Under the pieces are notes generated by a model. It searched no databases. It saw only the letters and a list, made by a program, of their open reading frames with translations, and had not been told where the DNA came from. Both the position numbers and the translations under genes were made by a program. Shown here piece by piece: positions 1 to 8,625 of a stretch of DNA of 64,000 nt (position 1 is its first letter; each line of letters begins with the position of its first letter). This DNA comes from Bacillus_AB infantis_C (GTDB taxonomy: Bacteria; Bacillota; Bacilli; Bacillales; Cytobacillaceae): assembly GCF_050107595.1 (NCBI RefSeq), contig NZ_JBNILH010000002.1, positions 248,001 through 312,000 of the forward strand. Reading direction: 5' to 3'.

Positions 1-132
1 GTATTATTTTTTCAAGCTGGCTTCTATTTTATAAAGAAGCATGACCTGCAAATAAAGGAAAGAGCAAGAGAGAATTCTTTCGGGGTGGAACGAAGAAAAT
101 ATAGGAGAAACAATGACTTAGGAGGAATTAAT

Positions 133-294
133 ATGGCGAAGCGAAAAGCAGAACATGATGCGGTAGAAAAATATTCTAAAACGCCGAAGAAAAATGTTGC
201 AGAATCAGAATTCTCCGCAGAGTTTACACATGGGGAAGAGACTGCTAAAGGAGCCAACCGGAATTCCAAGCAGGGAAGAAAGGGGAGGGGCTGA
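133..294 (+). CDS. Small hydrophilic protein, possibly gamma-SASP-like
   Basis: This 53-residue, very hydrophilic, Lys/Glu-rich protein has no membrane segment. The ATG at 133 is chosen because AGGAGG lies just upstream; an in-frame ATG at 85 lacks such a site. Near the middle it reads EFSAEFTHGEETA, which loosely resembles the QFGTEFASETNA repeat of gamma-type small acid-soluble spore proteins, where the germination protease cuts. That resemblance is my inference and no family was recognised with certainty. Its stop overlaps the start of the next small gene by one base (TGATG), so the two are probably co-translated. Confidence 0.5.
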   Translation: MAKRKAEHDAVEKYSKTPKKNVAESEFSAEFTHGEETAKGANRNSKQGRKGRG

Positions 295-440
295 TGCAAA
301 GGAAACCTGAGGGTGACTTGAACCAGGAGACCTCCAATGTTGAGTTCGGCCTGGAATTTGGGGACATGAACGCAAGCAAATTCTACGAACATCCAGATGC
401 CTTCAGGGAGAAGAACCAGAAGGAAAGAAACAGTAAATAA
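294..440 (+). CDS. Small hydrophilic protein, second of an overlapping pair
   Basis: This 48-residue hydrophilic protein starts at the ATG inside the TGATG overlap with the gene before it. A purine-rich stretch (AGAAAGGGGAGG) upstream serves as the ribosome-binding site. It contains EFGLEFGDMNA, again similar to the FGTEFASETN core of gamma-type spore proteins. Length, composition and tandem arrangement suggest a pair of minor spore proteins. No family assignment is certain; the main support is the coupled start and the shared EF-x-x-EF pattern. Confidence 0.45.
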   Translation: MQRKPEGDLNQETSNVEFGLEFGDMNASKFYEHPDAFREKNQKERNSK

Positions 441-649
441 GAGATGACCGTGCGGCCGATTTGGACCGGTTTTGAGGATTTGGTAGAAAAATTCAGGAAA
501 TGATTAAAATATCCGGGACATAACTAAAAAAACTTTATCTTTAAACAAATAAAGGCTTCAATTGGTAAATAATATATCCGCGCCAGTTACAAAACCTAAA
601 TTCAGCCGGTTCTGAGCACAGCACACGGCTTGAAACGGTCATTCTGAAC

Positions 650-687
650 AAAAAAGCCTGAAACTGCAGCAGTTTCAGGCTTTTTTT
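650..687 (-). terminator. Bidirectional rho-independent terminator
   Basis: AAGCCTGAAACTGC pairs with GCAGTTTCAGGCTT, flanked by an A-run on one side and a T-run on the other. It lies just after the stop of the radical SAM gene, which reads leftward. Confidence 0.85.
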
Positions 688-693
688 CAGAAG

Positions 694-2454
694 TTAAGCT
701 GGTTTAAGTGTATTTTTGGTGCAAGAAAAAATTTGTGTCTGTTCATTTGAAGCATCGAAAAAGGCGATGATACTGGAAGCTTCCCGTATAATTTCTCCCG
801 TTTCCAGATACGCGCTGATATCAAATTCAACCTGGTCAAGAAGTGTATGTTTGTGAAGGTCCTTCTCGCTCAGGCGCAGATTTTCAAATTGGCTGCCAAA
901 TGAAGCCGGGTTCCTGGCAATTTCCTGATAGATGGCGGATCGATCGCTCTTTTCATAGCCGGCTTCCCACCATGGTTTTCTAGGCTTATACTTCTGGTTT
1001 GCAAGATAGTCCAATTTCATAAGGCCCTCAATGATCCTTAAATCTTCCAGCTGCTTATATTCGAGGAATTGCTGCAGCCTGCGGAATAGATCTTCGAGCT
1101 GATGGCCGATCCTGGACCAGCCCATCTCTTCCCAATAGCCTCCAAACTCCTGGAAAAAGTCAAAAGGTGTCGGGAATGAGCGGGTAGTCAAGTACTCAAT
1201 TGTTTGGTCCATGCGATGGTCATTCCAGTATTTTTCCAAAACATCTTCAACCTGTTTGATCCTGATAATATCTTCAAAGGGCAGTACATTATTGCCGAGT
1301 ATTTCATATGGCGAATGATCCATATAGATGTATCCGTGCTTTTCTGCACTCAGCCTCAGGCCGGTTCCGCGCAGCATTTTGAGGAATCCCAGCTGAAGCT
1401 CCTCTGGCCTCATGGCAAACACATCGTTAAAGGTCTTCTTAAACGAATCATAATCTTCCTCAGGCAGACCCGCAATCAAATCAAGATGCTGATCGATCTT
1501 TCCGCCGTCTTTGACCATTGTTACCGTCCTTTTCAATTTTGCAAAGTTCTGTTTTCTCATGACCAATTCATTGGTTGCATCATTAGTCGACTGGACGCCG
1601 ATCTCAAAACGGAATAGTCCAGGAGGGGCTTCCTTGTTGAGAAAATCAATGACTTCCGGCCTCATGATATCAGCAGTGATCTCAAATTGAAAGACTGTCC
1701 CCGGCCGATGCTCATCAATCAGAAAACGGAACATCTCCAGCGCATAGCTCCTGCTGATATTGAAGGTCCGGTCCACAAACTTAATTGTCTTGGCTCCATT
1801 GTCCATTAAATAGCGAATATCTTCTTTAATTTTTTCTCTGTCAAAATAGCGGACGCCGACTTCAATGGAGGAAAGGCAGAATTGGCAGGAGAAGGGGCAG
1901 CCCCTGCTCGTTTCAATATAAGTGACGCGTTTGGAAAGATGGGCTTTGTCTTCTGCAAATCGGAAAGGGGAAGGAAGATCGCGCAAATTCAGCTTGTTTC
2001 GCTGAGGGTTGAATTTTACCTTGCCATTCTCCCTGTAGGCAATTCCATGAACATTTTCCATTTTATTTTCACCATCAAGCTCTGAAAGGAGCTGCTTGAA
2101 GGTTTCTTCACCTTCGCCGATGACGATAAAGTCAAATGCTTCTACTCTTTCCATCCACTCGGGCACATCGTAGGAAACCTCCGGACCGCCGGCAATAATC
2201 TGGATGGCAGGATTGATTTTTTTGATGATATTGATGACCTTGATTGTTTCTTCAATATTCCATATATAACAGCTGAATCCGATAACATCGGGTTTTTTTC
2301 TGATCAGATCGGTCACGATATTCATGACAGGATCCTTAATGGTGTACTCTGCCAGCTGAATGTCAAAATCAGGCTCGGCATAAGCTTTCAAATACCTGAT
2401 GGCAATATTGGTATGGATATATTTAGCGTTCAGTGTAGTGCAAACGATATTCAT
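694..2454 (-). CDS. B12-binding radical SAM protein (DUF4080 type)
   Basis: The 586-residue protein has an N-terminal cobalamin-binding-type Rossmann domain (about 1-140, starting MNIVCTTLNAKYIHTN). A radical SAM core follows, with the 4Fe-4S motif CPFSCQFC at about residues 186-193. The C-terminal half resembles DUF4080 proteins. Family members cleave S-adenosylmethionine to a 5'-deoxyadenosyl radical and often act as methyltransferases or ring-modifying enzymes; the substrate of this group is unknown. It is monocistronic, with its own terminator downstream. The ATG at 2454 starts on the conserved beta strand, so it is likely correct. Confidence 0.85.
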   Translation of the reverse strand: MNIVCTTLNAKYIHTNIAIRYLKAYAEPDFDIQLAEYTIKDPVMNIVTDLIRKKPDVIGFSCYIWNIEETIKVINIIKKINPAIQIIAGGPEVSYDVPEWMERVEAFDFIVIGEGEETFKQLLSELDGENKMENVHGIAYRENGKVKFNPQRNKLNLRDLPSPFRFAEDKAHLSKRVTYIETSRGCPFSCQFCLSSIEVGVRYFDREKIKEDIRYLMDNGAKTIKFVDRTFNISRSYALEMFRFLIDEHRPGTVFQFEITADIMRPEVIDFLNKEAPPGLFRFEIGVQSTNDATNELVMRKQNFAKLKRTVTMVKDGGKIDQHLDLIAGLPEEDYDSFKKTFNDVFAMRPEELQLGFLKMLRGTGLRLSAEKHGYIYMDHSPYEILGNNVLPFEDIIRIKQVEDVLEKYWNDHRMDQTIEYLTTRSFPTPFDFFQEFGGYWEEMGWSRIGHQLEDLFRRLQQFLEYKQLEDLRIIEGLMKLDYLANQKYKPRKPWWEAGYEKSDRSAIYQEIARNPASFGSQFENLRLSEKDLHKHTLLDQVEFDISAYLETGEIIREASSIIAFFDASNEQTQIFSCTKNTLKPA

Positions 2455-2606
2455 TTTGGTAGAACTCCTTTAAAGAGTAGTGCAATTCAGAACAACTTAT
2501 TATTATACGTTATTGTAGACAAAAAAAGTAGCTGTAAATCATATAGTTCCGCTTTGGCAAACTTTCTTTTGCTGCCAGGGGAACCTGAATCCCAGGCTCC
2601 TGAAAG

Positions 2607-2634
2607 TAAAAAGCCCGCCGTCCGGCGGGCTATT
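2607..2634 (-). terminator. Rho-independent terminator of the acyltransferase gene
   Basis: AGCCCGCC/GGCGGGCT hairpin with a four-base loop, followed on the minus strand by a T-rich stretch. It sits immediately after the acyltransferase stop. Confidence 0.8.
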
Positions 2635-2636
2635 AA

Positions 2637-3677
2637 TCAGTTTAACAGTTTTCTTCTGTAAAACTCCAGCCATGTTTTACCCCGCAGCTGAAGCTGCTTC
2701 AGCCGGGAAGTATTGAGCTCTATGAGCGGCTGGGCAAAGGAAGTTGCAATCCTGCTTGACAGGATAAGCGTAAGGATCAGGGATATTCCGGCAAGCAGCA
2801 GGAAATTCTCGGGCTCGCGGAAGTAATCCTGGACTCCGCTCTCCCTGAAAATACGCACAAAGAATCCATGCAGAAGATAGACATATAAAGTGTTCTTTCC
2901 AAGATTCGTAAAGAAGTATTTCTTTTTGGGTACGAAAGCCAGGAACGAGAATACCATGATAAGGCTGAGAATATAAAAGGACAGCCTGGTCAGCAATGCC
3001 TTAAAAGAAGCTGCGCCCATTTCAGCATATGGCTTTGATCCGAGCAGCCATTTATAGTTGATATCCGGATAAAAATAGAAGCCGATGAACACGATTGCGA
3101 AAATACCTAGAGCAGCAAGCCTGAATTTGGGCCTGAACAGCATATATAGCTGTTCTTTCCGCAAAAAGTATCCAATCAGGAAAAGCGGGAAGAATACAAA
3201 CGTCCTGGATAAGCTTAAATAGTTGGATACTGTGTCAGCATAGCCGATCAGCAGCCCTATCAATATGGCAGCGCCGATAGAATAAGCAGGCTTGAATTTT
3301 GCGAACAAAAGCAGCATGATATTCCAGCAGAACAAGCTAAGCAGAAACCATAGTGACCAGTGCGGCGTAAAAGGATCGAGAGAGATTGTTGATTTGTTAT
3401 AAAGATAATAATAGAACACAGAGTAGATTGCCTGGAAAATTAAATAAGGCAGTATCAGCTTTTTGGCAATTTTCTTCACATATCCCTGTTTCCATATCCC
3501 TCTTGCAAAAAATCCTGAAACCAGAATAAAAGCCGGCATATGAAAGGTATAAATGACCTTGTACAGCGTGTAGATTGTTTCATTATCTTCAATAAAGGAA
3601 CGTAGCAAATGCCCAAAGACAACAAAAAATATCAAAATAAATTTGGCGTTGTCGAAGTAATAGTCTCGCTGTTTCAT
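2637..3677 (-). CDS. Acyltransferase 3 family membrane protein (YkrP-like)
   Basis: This 346-residue polytopic protein has about ten hydrophobic segments. The N-terminal signature RDYYFDNAKFILIFFVVFGH carries the conserved His of acyltransferase-3 enzymes (OatA/fucose O-acetylase superfamily). Such proteins move acyl groups across the membrane onto surface polysaccharides or small molecules; the acceptor here is unknown. The ATG at 3677 follows AAGGAGGAG by five bases, so it is preferred over the in-frame ATG at 3704. B. subtilis has ykrP just before kinE, and a KinE-like gene also lies nearby here, which supports orthology. Confidence 0.8.
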   Translation of the reverse strand: MKQRDYYFDNAKFILIFFVVFGHLLRSFIEDNETIYTLYKVIYTFHMPAFILVSGFFARGIWKQGYVKKIAKKLILPYLIFQAIYSVFYYYLYNKSTISLDPFTPHWSLWFLLSLFCWNIMLLLFAKFKPAYSIGAAILIGLLIGYADTVSNYLSLSRTFVFFPLFLIGYFLRKEQLYMLFRPKFRLAALGIFAIVFIGFYFYPDINYKWLLGSKPYAEMGAASFKALLTRLSFYILSLIMVFSFLAFVPKKKYFFTNLGKNTLYVYLLHGFFVRIFRESGVQDYFREPENFLLLAGISLILTLILSSRIATSFAQPLIELNTSRLKQLQLRGKTWLEFYRRKLLN

Positions 3678-3833
3678 AACTCCTCCTTGATTAAAGACCC
3701 CCATAAAACTTTTATCTATAATACCCAGCCTAACATGCTGCTAAACAGTTGTGCCGTGTTAATTAGAGGATGGCATTCCAGTAATTTCAATAGGAAACTT
3801 GCTGTTTTTTTCAGAAATATTGGAAACTATTTC

Positions 3834-3862
3834 TTCAAAATCAAAAATCTATATATTATAAT
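3834..3862 (+). promoter_or_regulatory. Candidate sigma-A promoter of the chemoreceptor gene
   Basis: TTCAAA and TATAAT are separated by 17 bases. Transcription would start near 3869, which rules out a start codon at 3865 and supports the GTG at 3952. Confidence 0.45.
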
Positions 3863-3951
3863 AAATGTTAATAGTAAAAAAGTTATATAGTATATTTCTG
3901 CTTATTAGGACAAAAGTTTGGTTCAGCGAAGAAGGAATAGGGGGAATAGAT

Positions 3952-5760
3952 GTGAAAGGGGAAAGAAAGGCAGCAGTTAAAAAGGCTAAAGTTAAAAAGC
4001 CGAAAGTAAAAAAGGAAAAAGTCCGGAAAGGATTCATCTTGGCTGAGAAGCTGATGAATACGAAATTCTGGAGAAAGCTTAAGCTGGGACAGAAATATGG
4101 GGCGGCCCTTTTTATTACCATTGGCCTTTTTGCTGTTTCGACCATCATTACGTTTGTATTGCTGACGATGGTTAATGTAAAGATGAACACAGTTGAAGAA
4201 ACAGGGGGTAAAACGATCCAGACAACAGAAATTGCAGCCCTGTTCAACAATAAAGGAAGCACGATTGGAAATTACATCATTGATTCAAATCCTAAGCATC
4301 TGAATAATTTCAAAGATCTTGGAGAAAGCATGGACAAGCTTAAAAAACAGGTGCAGCCTTCACTTAGGAATGACAAGACAAAAAGCCTCTATAAACGGAT
4401 TGATCAGAATGACAAGCAGATAACAAAGATTTTCAATGATGTTATCATCCCTGAAGTAAAGCTTCAGAATGTCAGGGGCTACCGCCTGGGCAAATTGCAG
4501 GTGGATAATATTATCACAGAAACAGTCGGCCAGTTGGACGAGCTGCGCACCATCCTCAAAGAAGATCAAGCGAGCGCCGTGACATCAGCCAAAGCCGGAA
4601 CAATCCTTACGATGATTGTTTTAGCCGTTTCTGTCATTGGTTCTTCTGTTCTGGGGGTGGCGAGCATCCTCCTTATCGGGCGTATGATCTCCGGCAAGCT
4701 GAGCCAGATTGTCACCTTATCGAATGAGGTAGCGGCAGGAAACCTGAATGTAGAATCGGTGGAAATGGAAGGGGAGGACGAACTGGCAGAGCTCAGCCGT
4801 GCCTCCAACTCTATGAAAGAAAAGCTTCAGGCAATGATACAGGAGATTTCTGCCGTGTCTACTTATGTGACTGACAGAAGCGGTGAATTGAATATCTCGG
4901 CGAATGAAGTCAGGTCGGCAAGCCAGCAGGCTGCATCCACCATGCAGGAGCTTTCAGGAGGGGCAGAAGAGCAGGCCAATTCTGCAACAAGCCTTGCTGA
5001 AATGATGGAAGATTATCTGGGTAAAGTCGAGTATGCCAATAAGAGCGGTGCTGCCATCAGGAAAGACTCAGGCGAAGTTCTGAATATGACGAAAAACGGC
5101 GACGAGCTTATGAAAGAATCACAGCAGCAGATGCTGCGCATCAATGAGATCATGAAATCTTCTGTACTAAAAGTGCAGGGGCTGGATGAGCAGACTAAGC
5201 AAATCTCGAAGCTTGTGCAGGTTATCCATGATATTGCAAATCAAACCAATCTGCTTGCTCTTAATGCTGCCATAGAAGCTGCAAGGGCTGGTGAGCATGG
5301 AAGAGGATTTGCCGTGGTGGCAGATGAGGTAAGGAAGCTGGCTGAACAGGTATCTTTCTCTGTGTCAGACATCACCACGATTGTAAAAGGGATTCAGGCA
5401 GAATCCAATGATGTTGTTCTTTCCCTTAAGCATGGATATGAGCAGGTAGAAGAGGGGACCGCCCAGATTGAGCATACAGGGCAGACATTCCAAAATATCT
5501 ATCAGTCTGTCAACAGGATGTCTGAAAACATCAGTGAAATCTCCAGGAGCCTCGAACAAATTTCGAGCAGTTCTGCGGTAATGAACGACTCAATTGAAAA
5601 TATCGCATCCGTTTCCGAGGAATCTGCAGCAGGGATTGAACAGACGAGTGCTTCCATCGGCCAGACAAACCACTCGATGGAGGAAATTTCTGATAATGCC
5701 CAGTCATTGTCCGAACTCGCAGATCAGCTGAACGAGATGATTTCTAAATTCAGGCTATAG
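3952..5760 (+). CDS. Methyl-accepting chemotaxis protein
   Basis: The 602-residue chemoreceptor starts at a GTG after a GGGGG ribosome-binding site. Order: a strongly basic N-terminal tail of about 45 residues with repeated Lys-Val-Lys-Lys units, TM1, an extracellular helical sensor of about 140 residues, TM2 (around TILTMIVLAVSVIG), HAMP, and the coiled-coil signalling domain. The signalling tip is recognisable in QTNLLALNAAIEAARAGEHG. It should signal to CheA through CheW/CheV at the poles; the ligand is not predictable. It is monocistronic, with a terminator 10 bp downstream. B. subtilis receptors normally start close to TM1, so the basic tail is odd. Confidence 0.9.
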   Translation: MKGERKAAVKKAKVKKPKVKKEKVRKGFILAEKLMNTKFWRKLKLGQKYGAALFITIGLFAVSTIITFVLLTMVNVKMNTVEETGGKTIQTTEIAALFNNKGSTIGNYIIDSNPKHLNNFKDLGESMDKLKKQVQPSLRNDKTKSLYKRIDQNDKQITKIFNDVIIPEVKLQNVRGYRLGKLQVDNIITETVGQLDELRTILKEDQASAVTSAKAGTILTMIVLAVSVIGSSVLGVASILLIGRMISGKLSQIVTLSNEVAAGNLNVESVEMEGEDELAELSRASNSMKEKLQAMIQEISAVSTYVTDRSGELNISANEVRSASQQAASTMQELSGGAEEQANSATSLAEMMEDYLGKVEYANKSGAAIRKDSGEVLNMTKNGDELMKESQQQMLRINEIMKSSVLKVQGLDEQTKQISKLVQVIHDIANQTNLLALNAAIEAARAGEHGRGFAVVADEVRKLAEQVSFSVSDITTIVKGIQAESNDVVLSLKHGYEQVEEGTAQIEHTGQTFQNIYQSVNRMSENISEISRSLEQISSSSAVMNDSIENIASVSEESAAGIEQTSASIGQTNHSMEEISDNAQSLSELADQLNEMISKFRL

Positions 5761-5769
5761 ATAGATATA

Positions 5770-5809
5770 ACAGGCTGCCGGCGAAACTCTTTTGCCGCAG
5801 CCTGTTTTT
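5770..5809 (+). terminator. Rho-independent terminator after the MCP gene
   Basis: AACAGGCTGC pairs with GCAGCCTGTT, followed by a T-run. Confidence 0.8.
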
Positions 5810-6012
5810 GATGGAGTCTGCAGCCTATCACCTTAACAGGAAAGGGAAAAATCGCTGGTAATTGTCTAAAAATTGTTTTTTTTTAACCCGAACAGTAATA
5901 AAATGTAATTGTTATAGTATACAAGCCAAAAAAGCCGATAGATTTTTCCAATGCATATGGAAAGGTATATGATAGATGTCAGGCAAGTCTATGTCTTCAA
6001 GGAGGAAAAAAG

Positions 6013-7899
6013 GTGGGGGCTTTATCAGATATAGCAAGAAAGCAAATGGAGGAAAGGATTGCCGAACTGGAACTGGAAAATGAAAGGCTGAAACAGGCAG
6101 CCGAACAAATGGAAATGCATGCTATGGCAGATCCTGTTTTTGATTCCGCGGCAGATGGCATGATCATCTATACTGAACAGCTTGATATTATTGCGGTTAA
6201 CTCTGCAATGTCTCTGTTTTTAGGTGCTGAGAAGGTTCAGCTTAAGGGATTCAGGCTGGATGATCTGGTTCCCGGAGATTATCATTTTAAGCTGGAAAAG
6301 CAGAAAAAGCTGCTGCAGTCCCAGGAAAATGTCAAAGGTGTTCTGCCGATGGCATATAACGGCAGTCTTGCCTACTTTGAATTTACAACGAGCCGCCTTC
6401 CCGATAGCAGCTTGCTTTTGTCCATTTTCCGGGATGTTACCAAGAAAAGGCGGCTGGAACAAAAAATCCGCAAACATGAGGATCTATATAAAGACTTGTT
6501 TGTGGAAGCTCTCGATGGGATCGTTTACTGGAAGGATAAAGGGACAATCATAAACGCAAATCAGGCAGCATGCAGAATATTTGAAAGCACCCACGATGAG
6601 CTTCTTGCCAGGAGGGTGGATGAATTCGTTCTTAATAAGGATGAAGGCTATTTTCAAATTTTCGAGGAGTTGTATAAAGAGGGTCAGGTAAGGAATGAGC
6701 TGTTTTTTCTGATGCCAAATGGGCAAAAGAAACTGCTTGAATTCACCGTCAAGCTGAACGCCGTTGAAGGCTATCATATGACGATTTTCAGGAATGTCAG
6801 TGAACGGTATAAAATGGAAGAAGAACTGCGGGAAAGCGAAAGGAAGTTCCGAAGCATTTTTGAAGGCGCCCTGGAGGGGCTGATTCTGTGGGATGAAAAA
6901 TTTACCATCGTCGATATCAATGCTTCGGGCGAAAGAATGCTGCAGATGCCGCAGCATGAAATTGTGGGACAGTCCCTGCTTGCCCTGCTGAATGATTGTA
7001 ATATTACGGAAGAGGAGCTGCGCCTGCATCTGGAGGAATTGTCAGGCAGCGGCCAATCCAACGGAACGATTTCTTATATTCTGAAATCCGGCAGAAAAAT
7101 GCATTTTGAGTTCTCTTTGAAGCAGAATGTCTTCTCAGGGCTCAGCCTGACGACTTTTAAGGATATTACAGAGAAGCTGGAGATGGAGGAACAGCTGAAG
7201 AAATCGGATACATTGAATGTAATCGGGCAACTGGCAGCGGGGATTGCTCATGAAATCAGGAATCCGATGACGGCTTTGAAAGGGTTCATCCAGCTTCTGG
7301 AAGATAGTGCCGGGAGCGGAAATTCCATGTACTTTAATATTATTACCTCTGAACTTCAGAGAATCGACTCCATCATAAATGAGTTTCTGATTCTGGCTAA
7401 GCCCCAGGCAATTCAGTATGTCGAGAAAGATATCATCCAGCTGATGAAAGAGACAGTTGAATTTCTGACAGCCCAGGCAGTTCTCCATAATGTACAGTTC
7501 AGGACAGATTATGCCAAGAACCTCCCCCTGGTCTTCTGCGAGCCGAACCAGCTGAAGAAAGTGTTCATAAATATTATTAAAAATGCGATAGAAGTGATGC
7601 CAAAGGGCGGCATTATTACCATTAGCATTCAAAAAACAAAGACATGCAGCGTCCGGATCTCCATAAGGGATGAGGGATCAGGCATTCCGCCGGAAAAATT
7701 GCGCAAGCTGGGAGAACCGTTTTATACAACAAAAGAACGGGGAACAGGGCTGGGCTTAATGGTCACATATAAAATAATAGAAGAGCATGAAGGTAATATT
7801 GAAGTGGAAAGCAAACTGGGGGAAGGGACCGTTTTTCATATAGACCTCCCGATGAAGCGAGGCGGGTACCAGGATCCGGGCAGCATTTTTACTATATAG
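6013..7899 (+). CDS. kinE: Multi-PAS sensor histidine kinase (KinE-like, sporulation kinase type)
   Basis: The 628-residue soluble kinase starts at GTG 6013 after AAGGAGG. A short coiled coil leads into three successive PAS domains (about 40-145, 150-275, 280-395). A HisKA domain follows, with the phospho-acceptor His near residue 413 in AAGIAHEIRNPMTALKGF, then a GHKL ATPase with the N box NIIKNAIEVM and G boxes DEGSGIPP and GTGLGLMV. The H-box matches kinases that phosphorylate Spo0F in the sporulation phosphorelay. No response regulator is adjacent, as usual for orphan Kin proteins. Position between ykrP- and mtn-type genes matches B. subtilis kinE. The stimulus is unknown. Confidence 0.75.
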   Translation: MGALSDIARKQMEERIAELELENERLKQAAEQMEMHAMADPVFDSAADGMIIYTEQLDIIAVNSAMSLFLGAEKVQLKGFRLDDLVPGDYHFKLEKQKKLLQSQENVKGVLPMAYNGSLAYFEFTTSRLPDSSLLLSIFRDVTKKRRLEQKIRKHEDLYKDLFVEALDGIVYWKDKGTIINANQAACRIFESTHDELLARRVDEFVLNKDEGYFQIFEELYKEGQVRNELFFLMPNGQKKLLEFTVKLNAVEGYHMTIFRNVSERYKMEEELRESERKFRSIFEGALEGLILWDEKFTIVDINASGERMLQMPQHEIVGQSLLALLNDCNITEEELRLHLEELSGSGQSNGTISYILKSGRKMHFEFSLKQNVFSGLSLTTFKDITEKLEMEEQLKKSDTLNVIGQLAAGIAHEIRNPMTALKGFIQLLEDSAGSGNSMYFNIITSELQRIDSIINEFLILAKPQAIQYVEKDIIQLMKETVEFLTAQAVLHNVQFRTDYAKNLPLVFCEPNQLKKVFINIIKNAIEVMPKGGIITISIQKTKTCSVRISIRDEGSGIPPEKLRKLGEPFYTTKERGTGLGLMVTYKIIEEHEGNIEVESKLGEGTVFHIDLPMKRGGYQDPGSIFTI

Positions 7900-7968
7900 C
7901 AAAAAGAATATCGGTTGTTCAAATTTGTATCATTCAGCGGAATGGTGCATTTTTTTTGCAAAAAAGAA

Positions 7969-8007
7969 TTGACTGCCGCAAACTGATTTGATATAAGTCT
8001 AATTAGA
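7969..8007 (+). promoter_or_regulatory. Promoter with palindromic operator of the ArsR-GNAT operon
   Basis: TTGACT (7969-7974) and TATAAG (7992-7997) are 17 bases apart. They are followed at once by the perfect palindrome TCTAATTAGA (7998-8007), inside a longer imperfect inverted repeat ending TTTGA...TCAAA. The placement over the start site suggests autoregulation by the ArsR protein. Confidence 0.6.
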
Positions 8008-8034
8008 TAAACTTCAAATTTGGAGGCTGATCTC

Positions 8035-8619
8035 ATGCAGTTAGACAGACTGGTGGCATTTCATAAAACGATGGGCGACCCGGCCAGAATTCGGATTATA
8101 GCACTATTATCGAATGGGCCCCTGCATGGCCAGGCAATTGCGGGCAAACTGGGCCTGACTCCCCCGACGATCACCCATCATTTAAACAAGCTAAAAGCTA
8201 TTAATAGCATCTATCAGCGCCGTGATAAAAACACCATCTATTATTACGTGAATGAATCGGTTATCAAACAGCAGGCAGAGGTTCTCATTAACCTGTTTGA
8301 TAAAAAGGAAGGAGAGATGGAAGAAATGCTGGAAATGCATAATGAGAAACAAAAGGTTATCGAAAATTTCATCACAAAAGAAGGGAAGCTCAAGAATATA
8401 CCGGCACAGCGCAAGAAAAAGCTGTTTATCTTTGAGCATATTGCTTCAGGTCTGAAAATGGGAAAGAAATATCCTGAAAAAGAGCTTAATGAGTATATAA
8501 AGAAATTCCATGAAGACTATGCGACGATCAGGAGAGAATTTATCGTCAATCATTTCATGTACAGGGAAAACAGCGTTTATGAGTTGAACCCCCGTGAAAT
8601 GTGGGCTAAGCCGGAGTAG
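8035..8619 (+). CDS. ArsR-family regulator with C-terminal DUF2087
   Basis: The 194-residue protein has an N-terminal winged helix-turn-helix of the ArsR type (about 5-90; recognition region GLTPPTITHHLNKLK). A C-terminal DUF2087 domain follows (about 105-190; GKLKNIPAQRKKK, EKELNEYI, DYATIRREF). I see no Cys metal-binding motif in the helix-turn-helix, so it probably does not sense metals. The ATG at 8035 follows GGAGG by eight bases; the upstream in-frame TTG overlaps that site. A palindrome at its own promoter suggests autoregulation. The GNAT gene follows six bases later, so the two form an operon. Confidence 0.85.
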   Translation: MQLDRLVAFHKTMGDPARIRIIALLSNGPLHGQAIAGKLGLTPPTITHHLNKLKAINSIYQRRDKNTIYYYVNESVIKQQAEVLINLFDKKEGEMEEMLEMHNEKQKVIENFITKEGKLKNIPAQRKKKLFIFEHIASGLKMGKKYPEKELNEYIKKFHEDYATIRREFIVNHFMYRENSVYELNPREMWAKPE

Positions 8620-8625
8620 CTTGAT

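Noticed and set aside
24..392. 122-codon ORF on the minus strand opposite the two small genes
   Set aside because: It has no ribosome site and a biased composition typical of a shadow; the plus-strand pair has good starts.
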